Shown: positions 42,759-51,186 of the stretch, piece after piece | Layout: every line of letters starts with the position of its first letter | Position numbering within the stretch: the first letter of the stretch is position 1 | Source: Amycolatopsis albispora | GTDB taxonomy: Bacteria > Actinomycetota > Actinomycetes > Mycobacteriales > Pseudonocardiaceae | NCBI RefSeq assembly: GCF_003312875.1 | Contig: NZ_CP015163.1 | Span: 496,001 to 560,000, forward strand | Length of the DNA: 64,000 nucleotides | Reading direction: 5' to 3' | The notes under the pieces: generated by a model | Seen by the model: only the letters and a program-made list of their open reading frames with translations | Told to the model about the DNA's origin: nothing | Database searches by the model: none | Made by a program: the position numbers and the translations under genes

Positions 42759-43908
42759 CCAGCGACCGGTCGGAGCCGAGCACCGTGCGGTACAGCGCGA
42801 GGTAGTTCTCCGCCATCACGCTGGGCACGAACCGGCTCGCCGCTTCGCCGCAGCACGCCGCCGGGTCCAGGGTTTTGGCCGCGCGCAACGCTTCGACGAG
42901 CGCGTCCTCGTCGTCTCGCGGCACCACAAAACCGGTCCGGCCCTGGTCGACCAGTTCGGGCAGGCAGCCGCGCGAGTACCCCACCACCGGTGTGCCCAGC
43001 GAGAGCGACTCCACCACGGCCGTGCCGCCGGGTTCCTCCCACTGCAACGGGAAAAGACAGGCTCGCGCACGCGCCACCAGCTCGTCGCGCTCGCGCGGTG
43101 GCAGCGACCCCACCCAGCGCAGGCGCGTCCCGTCGAGCAGCGGGCGCACCTCGTCGCAGAAGTAACGCACGTCCGGGTTGCGGCCCACTTCCGCATCGGC
43201 GGCCATCGCGCGGTCCAGCGCGCCGGGGGACCGGAACGGCCCGACCGGCCCGGCCAGCACCACGTCGATTCCCGACCGCCGCGCCAGCCTGGCGGCCAGG
43301 TGCTGGCCCTTCGCCGGGGTGATCCGGCCCAGCACCACGGCGAACTCCTCCTTGGCCGGGCGCGGGCGGCGATCGGCGTGCTCGGCCAGCGGGGTGGCCA
43401 GATGCACGTGCCCGACGCCGCGGGCACGCAGGGCGGGCGGGGCGGTGGCCAGCTGGGCCGCCGAGACCCCGTTCACGTGGATGTGCTCGTGGTCGCCGAA
43501 CTCGCCGTAGAACTGCGGGTGCTTGGTCAGGTCCCAGTGCAGCGTGTGCAGCACGGGCGGGCAGGCGTCACCGAGCGAAGCGAGCATGGCGGGGCCGACC
43601 ACTTCCAGGTGATCGTGCACCAGGTCGAACGACGGGTCGCGGCGCACCTCGTCGACCACCCGCCGCATGTGCGCCAGCGCCACGCCCATCGCGCGGTTGT
43701 ACGGCCGCAGCAGCTGGTGGAACTGCGGCTCCTGGTACACCGAGAACCGGCCGTCCACCTCCAGCGTGCTCGTGCCCACGGCGGCGAGCACCACCTCGAC
43801 CCCGCGCCGCCGCAGTTCCGGCACCAGGGTGGCGACCACGTTCTCGATTCCGCCGTAGCCGTCCGGCGGTACCGGCAGCCAGGGGCCCGCGTTCACCAGC
43901 ACCCGCAT
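42736..43908 (-). CDS. GT4 family glycosyltransferase
   Basis: 390 residues, GT-B fold. N terminus MRVLVNAGPWLPVPPDGYGG ends in the GGIE acceptor-loop motif; HDHLEVVGPAML and LHTLHWDL follow; the donor site is AVVLGRITPAKGQ and the E-x7-E motif EEPGGTAVVESLSLGTPV. The ATG at 43908 shares one base with the upstream gpgS-like stop (TGATG), so both are co-translated. It may extend the product of that gene or make another glycoside. Confidence 0.88.
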   Translation of the reverse strand: MRVLVNAGPWLPVPPDGYGGIENVVATLVPELRRRGVEVVLAAVGTSTLEVDGRFSVYQEPQFHQLLRPYNRAMGVALAHMRRVVDEVRRDPSFDLVHDHLEVVGPAMLASLGDACPPVLHTLHWDLTKHPQFYGEFGDHEHIHVNGVSAAQLATAPPALRARGVGHVHLATPLAEHADRRPRPAKEEFAVVLGRITPAKGQHLAARLARRSGIDVVLAGPVGPFRSPGALDRAMAADAEVGRNPDVRYFCDEVRPLLDGTRLRWVGSLPPRERDELVARARACLFPLQWEEPGGTAVVESLSLGTPVVGYSRGCLPELVDQGRTGFVVPRDDEDALVEALRAAKTLDPAACCGEAASRFVPSVMAENYLALYRTVLGSDRSLVSATPGT

Positions 43909-44930
43909 CACGGCCTCCTGGCGGGGACGGCGGTGGCCAGCTCGGCCCTGACTTCGGCGAGGCTCGGCCGCTCCGGCACGTCGATTTCCGTGACCACCAC
44001 CTCGCGGCTCACCCGTTCCGGTGCATGTCCGGCGCGGAACTGCGCCAGCCGCGCCGGCAACGCCGTCGGGGTGGGCGCGCGGCCTTCCCGTTCGAGCCTG
44101 CCGAACGCGGTGAGCATGATCTGCGTGGCCATCCGGCCCAGCGCCGCGGTGTCCTGGTGCCGGTGCCGCCGTCTGCCGAGATCGACCTGCGCCATCGCGG
44201 GCAGCCCGTGCCGCCCGGCCAGGTCGATCAGCAACGCGATCTCCACCCCGTAGTGGCAGACGAACGGCACCGACTCCAGCGCTTCCCGGCGGCCGGCGTA
44301 CTCCCCGGCCAGCGGTTGCATGAACCCGGCCAGTTCCGGCCAGTAGAGGTTGAGCAGCGGGCGCGCGACCAGCTCGGTCACCCGCCCGCCGCCGTCGTTC
44401 TCGGTGCGCAGCCCCGGCCGCACCAGCGGGCGGTGGTAGAAGCCCTTGACGAACTGCAGGTCCGGGGAGGTCAGCAGCGGGCCGACCAGTCCGGTGACGA
44501 ATTCCGGCGGGCAGCCGACCAGGTCGGTGTCGAGAAAGGCGACCACATCGCCTTCGGTGGCATAGAGCCCTTTCCACAACGCCTCGCCCTTGCCGGTCAT
44601 GGCGGGCAGGTGATCGAGGACCTCCTCCTGCCGCACCACCCGGGCGCCGGCTTCCTCGGCCACCTCGCCGGTCGAGTCGGTGGAGCCGGAATCGACCACG
44701 ACCAGCTCGTCCACCAGCGGGTGCCGCCGCGCCATCCGCACGATGGGGCCGACCGTGGCGGCTTCGTTGCGGGCGGGCAGCACCAGGCTCACCGTGGTGG
44801 TGCCCTTGGCGTCGATCAGTTCACGCACCGGCCAGTCGGCGGCCCGGCTGGTACGGGTCTCGAGCCACGCGCGCTGGTGCTCGGGGAGACCGGAGGCGGC
44901 GACCGCCGCGGAACGGGGCGTTGGCAACAT
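43908..44930 (-). CDS. gpgS: Glucosyl-3-phosphoglycerate synthase-like GT81
   Basis: 340 residues. GT-A features: VSLVLPARNEAATVG (48-62), VVVDSGSTDST, TGKGEALWKGL (112-122) and the metal-binding DTDL (134-137); the C-terminal part has FMQPLAGEYAGRRE and VPFVCHYGVEIALLID. These match GpgS, which transfers glucose to 3-phosphoglycerate, the first step to glucosylglycerate and, in mycobacteria, methylglucose lipopolysaccharide. No GpgP phosphatase gene is adjacent. The next gene is a GT4 enzyme, overlapping by one base. Confidence 0.8.
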   Translation of the reverse strand: MLPTPRSAAVAASGLPEHQRAWLETRTSRAADWPVRELIDAKGTTTVSLVLPARNEAATVGPIVRMARRHPLVDELVVVDSGSTDSTGEVAEEAGARVVRQEEVLDHLPAMTGKGEALWKGLYATEGDVVAFLDTDLVGCPPEFVTGLVGPLLTSPDLQFVKGFYHRPLVRPGLRTENDGGGRVTELVARPLLNLYWPELAGFMQPLAGEYAGRREALESVPFVCHYGVEIALLIDLAGRHGLPAMAQVDLGRRRHRHQDTAALGRMATQIMLTAFGRLEREGRAPTPTALPARLAQFRAGHAPERVSREVVVTEIDVPERPSLAEVRAELATAVPARRP

Positions 44931-44972
44931 ATCTGGAATATGGCCATTCGAGGCCGGTTCAAACGGCGAGTT

Positions 44973-45368
44973 TCAGTTCCGCGCCCGTGGCACGGCGATG
45001 CTCGCGGGGTCACCGGCCAGCGCGGTCTCCACCGAATCGCAGCACCACAGCAGGTCCGCCACCGAGGTGGAGGCCAGCATCCGGCGGACGTGCGCCGAGG
45101 GACGGCAGACAACTTGCGTGCCGCAATGGTCCTTGGCACGTACTTCTCCGGCGAGCAGGACCCTGGCGCCCCGGGGGCAGAGGGAGCGCACCCCGGCCAG
45201 GTCCAGCAACACCAGGCGCGGCACCGGATCCCGCCACGCGGCGTCCACCGCGCGCTGCAGGGCCGCGGCGGCTGTCTCGTCGATCTCGCCGGACACGGTG
45301 AGCACCTTCAGCGTGTCGTCCAGTCCGGCGCTGTACACGGCCACGTCAATCGACAGCGGAGGGTTCAC
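44973..45368 (-). CDS. STAS-domain protein (anti-sigma antagonist-like)
   Basis: 131 residues. The STAS fold is seen in KVLTVSGEIDETAAAALQ, RLVLLDLAGVRSLCPRGARV and the following helix; the phosphorylatable Ser of SpoIIAA (usually DxSG) corresponds to DLAGVRSLC here. The GTG at 45368 with AGGAAA is preferred to a longer frame. It lies upstream of the gpgS-like gene with 42 bases between. Usually such proteins modulate an anti-sigma factor kinase; none is encoded nearby. Confidence 0.75.
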   Translation of the reverse strand: MNPPLSIDVAVYSAGLDDTLKVLTVSGEIDETAAAALQRAVDAAWRDPVPRLVLLDLAGVRSLCPRGARVLLAGEVRAKDHCGTQVVCRPSAHVRRMLASTSVADLLWCCDSVETALAGDPASIAVPRARN

Positions 45369-45519
45369 GGAGATTTCCTCACCACTCGAGTCACCAGGAC
45401 GGCACGTGGTCTGAACCGTGACCACGACGGTAGCCGGAATCGGCGCCCGCAGCGACCTGGGCGCTGGGGCGGTCAGGCCAGGGTGCCGTGCCCACCCACG
45501 ACGTCCAGCAGCGCAGGCG

Positions 45520-45669
45520 CGGAAAGCCGGTCAGCCCGAGACCCAGCCCGATCATGCCGACGGCGAGCACGAGGTGCAGCCAGTTGTCCGCGGCGGCCCT
45601 GGCCGCCCGGGCACCGCCGCGACCTGACAGCGCGTACCCGTCCCGGCCGCCGCATTCCTCGAATTTGGA
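45520..45669 (-). pseudogene. DUF4383 C-terminal fragment
   Basis: In the frame directly following the tachylectin-fusion stop codon, the minus strand encodes ADNWLHLVLAVGMIGLGLG, which closely resembles the last membrane helix of DUF4383 proteins (ADNxLHLVLGxxMIxLG). No start, ribosome-binding site or other DUF4383 helices are found upstream, so this looks like the tail of a decayed gene. The remainder of the 244-base gap shows nothing else. Confidence 0.4.
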
Positions 45670-47787
45670 TCAGGCGCCCGGTGCGGGTCGCGACAGCGCC
45701 CGGTCGAAGACGTTGCGGAGCAACCGCGGTATCACCGGGTCGACGCGGATCGCCGCGTTGAAGGTCAGTGAGGACGCGCTGAACACGAATCCGCCGCCCG
45801 GCAGTTCCTTGCACACCATCGCCGCGCCGCCGCTGTCGGTGGGGTTCGTGCCCTGCGCGAAGACCTCCTCCGGCGACGCTTCGCCGTCGAAGCCCTGCAA
45901 CGTATCGAACTCCCACGCGCTCGCCGCGCCGTTGCGGCCGCTCGCGCCGAACGTGTCACCGACGCCGAGGCCCGTCCCGTCCAGGAACGGGTGGTCGCGC
46001 AGCACCCGGTACGGCGCGAACGTCATCCAGCCCTGGTGCTCGTAGTTCACCCCGAGCAGTTGCGACGCCGGCAGGTCGTAGTGGTCGAGGAACAGATCGC
46101 GGCTCCCGTCCGCGGCGCGGAAGGTCAGCGTGGTGCCGTCGGCGTCGAATTCGGCGCGTTCGTAGAGCTGGTTGCCGCCGGTGGCGATCACGCTGCCACC
46201 CGCCGCGAGATAGTCGGCGAGATGAGCGCGCATGGCCATCGACCAGTACTCCGGGTGCCCGCCCAGCACGATCGCGCGGTACGCGGAAAGCCAGCCGCCG
46301 GTGTGCAGGTCGTGGTCGGTGTAGCAGTCGACCCCGATTTCCTCGCTGCTGAGCCAGCGCAACAGCTCCAGGTCGCTGTACAGATCCACGTCGTACTGCC
46401 CCTTCGACGCGATCAGCCAGTTGTAACTGGGCCGCAGGAAGGTGATCGCGCGCCGCACGCCGTGCTGGCCGATGGAGTACTGGTCGTGACCGCCCCAGCC
46501 GTTGTAGGCGTGGTAGGTGTTGGACGGCAGCACCACGGCGATCTGCCGCGCGGGCACGGCCGGGCGGACCACGAACGGGATGTGCTGCACTCGGCCGAAG
46601 TTCCCGGTGAAGCGCGCGGCGTAGACGCCGGACGGCCAGTCCTCGGGTATCTCGGCGTTGTAGCGTTCCTCCCAGCCGCATCCGGCCGACCGGTAGTCCG
46701 CGGGGAGCAACTGGAGCCCACCGGGGACGGCGGTCGCCGTGGTGACCGGCTCGGGGTTGTCCCCGCCGGGCGTGACGCGCACGAGTTGCGCGCTGACCGA
46801 GCTGAATGCGGTGGACAACGCGACGGAGACGCGTCCCCCGGCTGGAACGCTTTGCCGCCGCGGGTATCCCTGGAGCCCCGCGCTGCGCTCGACGGTGAAC
46901 CCGTGCCCCACCACGAGTCCGGTCGCGTTGTTGATCCAATGCGGCCCGCCGTCGGTGTCGACGGTCTGGTGGTTGGTGAGCCGCAACTGGACGAGCGTCT
47001 CGTCGTAGCCGGGCACGGTCGCGAGATCGATCCGGACGAAGTAGATGCCGCCGTTCCCGCAGCCGGCGAACAGGTCCCGGCGGAACAGCTCGAACCAGTC
47101 GTTGTCCCCGATCTGGATGGGCTGCCCATTGTTGGCCCAGCCGGTGTCGTCCCGGTAGCGGAACCAGGTGAGCCCGCCGGTGCCGCTGACGGCGTAGATG
47201 ACGTTGCCGTTGTCCGACATCAGGTAGCGGGGGACGTTGAACCCGTCTCCGAGCGGCACCGGCGTTTCGAAGTTCCCGCCTTTGGGCCGCCGTGAGCGAT
47301 AGAGGACGCCGTTCGCGTCCACGCACCAGATGACGCCGCCAGGCCCGCCGAAGATCCTGGGGAAGGCAGCGAACCCGGTCCCGACGACAACGCCGGTGCC
47401 GTTGTTGGTCCAGTAACCCGCGCCGGTGCCGAGGTCGGTGACGACGCGCTGGTAGGCGAGCACGGTCCCGTCGCCGCGGATGCCGTAGAGCACGCCGTCG
47501 ACGTCGCCGAGCACGGTGACGAAGTCCTGCCACCCGGAGCCGATCCGCACACCGATGCCGTCGTTGGCCCAGTCGGCCGCCGCGGTGGCCCAGCCGCGGT
47601 GCCGGAACCAGTACAGCAGCCCGTCGGCCTGCACGGCGTAGATGATTCCGTCACCACCGCCGACCAGCCGGGTCCACCGCTGGTGCGGATCGAAGGTCCC
47701 GGCCACGCCGGCAAGCGCGTCCGCCGGTCGCGCGGACGGCTCGGCGTCAATGATCGGAAGTGGTTCGCGGCCACTGAGAATTCCCAT
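45670..47787 (-). CDS. Tachylectin-like propeller fused to DMFase-like domain
   Basis: 705 residues from ATG 47787 (ATG 47820 is an alternative). Residues to about 275 contain repeated blades such as GIIYAVQADGLLYWFRHRG, GVLYGIRGDGTVLAYQR, GVIWCVDANGVLYR and VIYAVSGTGGLTWFRYR, the pattern of tachylectin-2 type beta-propellers. After a beta linker the C-terminal half (from LPSNTYHAYNGWGG) matches the large subunit fold of N,N-dimethylformamidase: YTDHDLHTGGWLSAY, VLGGHPEYWS, GGNQLYERAEF. No signal peptide is visible. The substrate is unknown; lectin-like targeting to a sugar polymer is inference. Confidence 0.75.
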   Translation of the reverse strand: MGILSGREPLPIIDAEPSARPADALAGVAGTFDPHQRWTRLVGGGDGIIYAVQADGLLYWFRHRGWATAAADWANDGIGVRIGSGWQDFVTVLGDVDGVLYGIRGDGTVLAYQRVVTDLGTGAGYWTNNGTGVVVGTGFAAFPRIFGGPGGVIWCVDANGVLYRSRRPKGGNFETPVPLGDGFNVPRYLMSDNGNVIYAVSGTGGLTWFRYRDDTGWANNGQPIQIGDNDWFELFRRDLFAGCGNGGIYFVRIDLATVPGYDETLVQLRLTNHQTVDTDGGPHWINNATGLVVGHGFTVERSAGLQGYPRRQSVPAGGRVSVALSTAFSSVSAQLVRVTPGGDNPEPVTTATAVPGGLQLLPADYRSAGCGWEERYNAEIPEDWPSGVYAARFTGNFGRVQHIPFVVRPAVPARQIAVVLPSNTYHAYNGWGGHDQYSIGQHGVRRAITFLRPSYNWLIASKGQYDVDLYSDLELLRWLSSEEIGVDCYTDHDLHTGGWLSAYRAIVLGGHPEYWSMAMRAHLADYLAAGGSVIATGGNQLYERAEFDADGTTLTFRAADGSRDLFLDHYDLPASQLLGVNYEHQGWMTFAPYRVLRDHPFLDGTGLGVGDTFGASGRNGAASAWEFDTLQGFDGEASPEEVFAQGTNPTDSGGAAMVCKELPGGGFVFSASSLTFNAAIRVDPVIPRLLRNVFDRALSRPAPGA

Positions 47788-47895
47788 CGCGTCCCCGATT
47801 TCCCGTGCTGCCTCGCCCATCGGGGAACGTGCGCGAACCGGCTGACGTTGCCGCGATCGGCTGCCGACCACCCGATGAGCCCAATATCGCGACGG

Positions 47896-48759
47896 CTAGC
47901 CCAGGAATCGGATGAGCGTTTCGGCGAGCTGGGCCGGATTTTCCTCGGCCATGTGGTGCCCGGATTCGATGCGGGCGGAGGTCAGTTCACCGCTGACCCA
48001 GGAGCGCCAGACACCGGCCGGGTCGCCGTAGAGTTCTTCCATGTCGTCCCTGGTGGACCACGCGACCAGGGTGCGGCAGGTGATGGTGCGCTGTGCCGCT
48101 CGGTCCGCTTCGTCGTTCGCGCGGTCGATGGTCAGTCCGGCGCGGTAGTCCTCCAGCATGGCCCGCACGGTGGCGGGATCGCTGACCGCGCGGGTCAGGT
48201 CGCGGTAGTTCTCGTGCCCCATGCGTTTTTCGTCGGGGCGGTACCAGGCGAGGGGGTCGGCGGTGATCACGCGCTCGGCGTGCGGGGAGGCGCCGAAGAA
48301 GAACCAGTGCCACCATGCCGTGGCGAATCGGGCGCCGGCGCGTTCGAGTGCCTCGAGAATCGGCACGCTGTCCAAGACGGCGAGGCGGGTCACGGAGCCG
48401 GGGTGGTCGAGGGCGGTCCGGTAGGCGACGTAACTGCCGCGGTCGTGACCCACGAGGGCGAAGCGGTGGTGGCCCAGGTCGCGCATCAGGGCGACGATGT
48501 CGGCGGCCATGGTGCGGTCGCAGTAGACCTCGTGCTTCTCGTCGGGTGCGGGTTTGCACGACCGGCCGTATCCACGCAGGTCCGGGCAGACCACGGTGAA
48601 GCCTGCCTCGGCGAGCGCCGGGGCCACCCGGTACCAGGTTGTGTGGGTCCGGGGGTGTCCGTGCAGCAACACGACGGCTGGTCCGGTACCTCCGCTTCGC
48701 CCATGGATGGTCACGGAATCGCTGAGGGAGACGTCCCACTCGTCAAAGGTGTCGAACAC
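47896..48759 (-). CDS. Alpha/beta hydrolase, haloacetate dehalogenase-like
   Basis: 287 residues. The HGHPRTH oxyanion loop, nucleophile Asp106 followed by Arg107 in LVGHDRGSYVAYRTALD, and WWHWFFFGA match fluoroacetate/haloacetate dehalogenases, where Asp attacks the carbon and the Arg pair binds carboxylate. The His base is in ESGHHMAEENP. Epoxide hydrolase activity is an alternative for this fold. Stands alone; the upstream TAP gene ends in its own terminator. Confidence 0.8.
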   Translation of the reverse strand: MFDTFDEWDVSLSDSVTIHGRSGGTGPAVVLLHGHPRTHTTWYRVAPALAEAGFTVVCPDLRGYGRSCKPAPDEKHEVYCDRTMAADIVALMRDLGHHRFALVGHDRGSYVAYRTALDHPGSVTRLAVLDSVPILEALERAGARFATAWWHWFFFGASPHAERVITADPLAWYRPDEKRMGHENYRDLTRAVSDPATVRAMLEDYRAGLTIDRANDEADRAAQRTITCRTLVAWSTRDDMEELYGDPAGVWRSWVSGELTSARIESGHHMAEENPAQLAETLIRFLG

Positions 48760-48801
48760 GGCACCACTGTCTCACCTGTCTCACCGGTGACAAGCCGTGC
48801 G

Positions 48802-48829
48802 GGGCCCGGCCGCGAGCGCGGCCGGGCCC
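48802..48829 (-). terminator. Strong GC hairpin terminator
   Basis: GGGCCCGGCCGC and GCGGCCGGGCCC form a perfect 12-base stem with a 4-base loop, 14 bases beyond the stop of the TAP peptidase gene (minus strand) and upstream of the dehalogenase-like gene. It separates the two transcripts. Confidence 0.75.
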
Positions 48830-48842
48830 GTTTCCGGTGGAG

Positions 48843-50354
48843 CTATCCCTGGTACGGCCCGGGTGAGCGCGGATGCGGGGCCTTCGCGGCGGACGAAGAT
48901 CCCGGCTTTTCCATGGCCGGGCAGGACAAGCCCTTCGGCGGTACCGTCAGGTCGAGCAGGTACGCGTCCACCGCTTCGTTGACGCACGGGCTCGGCCCGT
49001 CGTTGCCGTAGGCGGTGTGACCCCAGCCCTCGTAGGTGATCAGGTGCGAACCGCTCTGCTTCGCGGCGGTTTTGTTCCACTCGTACACCGTCGCCGGGTC
49101 GTGCACGTTGCCGACCATGACCAGCGGCGGCGCACCCTTGATCTTGAGCGGCTGCTGCGGGTTCGTCGTCTTCAGCGGGTCACCGGCGCAGGTGAGCGCG
49201 TGGTCGACGTAGGGACTCCACTCGACGTTCGGGAACTTCGCGGACAGCTTCGTGCGCAGTTTCTTGTACTCGGCGAAGTTCTTCACCGGGTAACGCCAGT
49301 CGCTGCACCAGATCGGCGGGTACGGGTTGTTGATCGCGGCGGCCGCTTCGAGCGACACCGGCGACGGCGTGCCCGTGCCGTCCTTGAGCGCTTTGAGTTC
49401 GGTGGCCAGGTTGCCCCACATGGTCGGCCTGGTCACCGCGAACGCCCGCTGCGACAGCGCGTAGAAGTCGACCGGCTGGCCCGTGGCCGGGTTGGTGAGC
49501 GTGCCCTCCTTGGCGCGTTTCTTCAGCTCGCCGTAGGTCTTCGCGGTGCCCTGTCCGTGCAGCGCGCAGGTTTCGGTGGTGTCGCACCACTTCGCGAACT
49601 CCTCGAAGCCCACCTCCACCGGCTCGGTCTCGGTGCGCATGAAGTCCCACGCCGTCCTCAGGCTGTGGTCCATGTTGCCGTCGTTGACCATCGCCCGGAT
49701 CCGGTGCGGGAAGAGTTCCGCGTACTGCTGGCCCATCAGCGAGCCGTACGAATAGCCGACGTAGTTGAGCTTCTCCTCGCCGAGCGCGGCGCGGATGGCG
49801 TCCATGTCGCGTGCGGTGTGGAGGTTGTCGACGTGGTCGATCAGGTCGCCGGAATGCTGGCGGCAGCTGTCCATCAGCTGCTTGTTGAGCGAAACCAGGT
49901 TGTCGAACTCCGCCTGGCTGGTGGGGCGCCGGGCGTCGAGTGCCTGCTGCGAGAGCGTTTCGTCGCAGAGGAGCTGCTGGCTGGTGTTGATGCCGCGCGG
50001 ATCGAAGCCCACGACGTCGAAGCGGGCGGTCACCGCCTCGGTGAACGGGTCGCCGTTGGCCACCATGCTCACGCCGCTGCCGCCGGGTCCGCCGGGATCG
50101 ACCAGGATCGAGCCGATGCGGTTCGCCTGGTCCTTGGCCGGGCGCTTGGCGAGGCCGATCTTGGTCTTCGCGCCGTCCGGCCGCGACCAGTCGAGCGGCA
50201 CCTCGATGGTGGCGCACTGCGCGCCCTTGCCGCCCGGACACGGCTGCCAGTCGATGGCCTGCGCCGCGCTCGCGGTCGCCGGTACGGCGACGGCACCAGC
50301 CGCGATCAGTACCCCGGTCACCCCGCCGATGAGAGATCTCCTGACACTGCGCAT
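48843..50354 (-). CDS. Secreted TAP-type serine peptidase
   Basis: 503 residues with a signal peptide (MRSVRRSLIGGVTGVLIAAG to about residue 31, ATASA). The oxyanion region is LVDPGGPGGSG, the nucleophile Ser is in VGYSYGSLMG, and the C-terminal TAP domain holds NVHDPATVYEW and the His in YEGWGHTAYG. A paralogue of the gene at 16321 but of the Streptomyces Tap/SlpD kind. GGAAAGGAAC upstream supports the ATG at 50354. Confidence 0.9.
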   Translation of the reverse strand: MRSVRRSLIGGVTGVLIAAGAVAVPATASAAQAIDWQPCPGGKGAQCATIEVPLDWSRPDGAKTKIGLAKRPAKDQANRIGSILVDPGGPGGSGVSMVANGDPFTEAVTARFDVVGFDPRGINTSQQLLCDETLSQQALDARRPTSQAEFDNLVSLNKQLMDSCRQHSGDLIDHVDNLHTARDMDAIRAALGEEKLNYVGYSYGSLMGQQYAELFPHRIRAMVNDGNMDHSLRTAWDFMRTETEPVEVGFEEFAKWCDTTETCALHGQGTAKTYGELKKRAKEGTLTNPATGQPVDFYALSQRAFAVTRPTMWGNLATELKALKDGTGTPSPVSLEAAAAINNPYPPIWCSDWRYPVKNFAEYKKLRTKLSAKFPNVEWSPYVDHALTCAGDPLKTTNPQQPLKIKGAPPLVMVGNVHDPATVYEWNKTAAKQSGSHLITYEGWGHTAYGNDGPSPCVNEAVDAYLLDLTVPPKGLSCPAMEKPGSSSAAKAPHPRSPGPYQG

Positions 50355-50369
50355 GCAGTTGGTTCCTTT

Positions 50370-50400
50370 CCGTCGGGTATGTGATTCAAACTACCGACGG
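50370..50400. promoter_or_regulatory. Inverted repeat upstream of TAP peptidase gene
   Basis: CCGTCGG (50370-50376) and CCGACGG (50394-50400) are perfect 7-base arms 17 bases apart, located in the 234-base region between the TAP gene and the divergent dienelactone hydrolase gene. It could be an operator; nothing else stands out in that region. Confidence 0.4.
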
Positions 50401-50588
50401 ACGCGATCACACGGAGTGCATTTTCGACGCCACTACGTCACCGTGCCGGGCGCTTCGACCGGAAGTGGCAGGAAGCGAGTTACCAGGCGGTATCACGCCC
50501 GCGCGAGGAGCTCAAGCAGTCGATGGCACGATGGCGGCGGCTCCCAGCAGCGGTACCCGTGTCGATCCCACAGTCAAGGAGTGCGGCG

Positions 50589-51170
50589 ATGGCCGAGGTT
50601 GTCCTGTTCCACCACGCCAGGGGACTCACCGAGGGGGTTCGCCGGTTCGCCGACGGGTTTCGCGCGGCCGGGCACCTCGTGCACACCCCGGACCTGTTCG
50701 ACGGGATCCTGCCGGAGAGCATCGAAGCCGGTCTCGCGCTGATCCGCGAACTCGGTGACGAACGGGACCGGCGGGCCGACCGCGCGGTCGCGGACCTGCC
50801 CGGCGAACTGGTCTACGGCGGCTTTTCCGCGGGGGAGTCGGTTGCCCAGCGCCTGGCGCAGACACGACCGGGCGCGCGCGGCGCCCTGCTCTACGAATCC
50901 TGCATCCCGGTCACCGGCGAATGGGCCTACGGGCCGTGGCCCGCGGGACTGCCGGTGCAGATCCACGGCGCCGAGGGCGACGAGTTCTTCGGCGAGGATC
51001 TGCCCGCGGCCCGCCAACTCGTCGAGTTGGCGGGCCCGGAACTGGCCGAACTGTTCGTTTATCCCGCGGACGCCCATCTGTTCACCGACAGCTCGCTGCC
51101 CGGCTACGACGCCGACGCGACGGCTCTCGTGCTCGAGCGCTCCACGGCCTTCCTCACCCGGCTCGACTGA
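50589..51170 (+). CDS. Dienelactone hydrolase-family protein
   Basis: 193 residues. Begins MAEVVLFHHARGLTEGVRRF and carries DLFDG, a nucleophile elbow YGGFSAGESV with Ser80 where dienelactone hydrolases have Cys, and Asp/His in EGDEFFGED and PADAHLF. AAGGAG supports the ATG at 50589. Ser in place of Cys suggests a general esterase role. Confidence 0.85.
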   Translation: MAEVVLFHHARGLTEGVRRFADGFRAAGHLVHTPDLFDGILPESIEAGLALIRELGDERDRRADRAVADLPGELVYGGFSAGESVAQRLAQTRPGARGALLYESCIPVTGEWAYGPWPAGLPVQIHGAEGDEFFGEDLPAARQLVELAGPELAELFVYPADAHLFTDSSLPGYDADATALVLERSTAFLTRLD

Positions 51171-51186
51171 ACCTCGCGGGCGTCCG

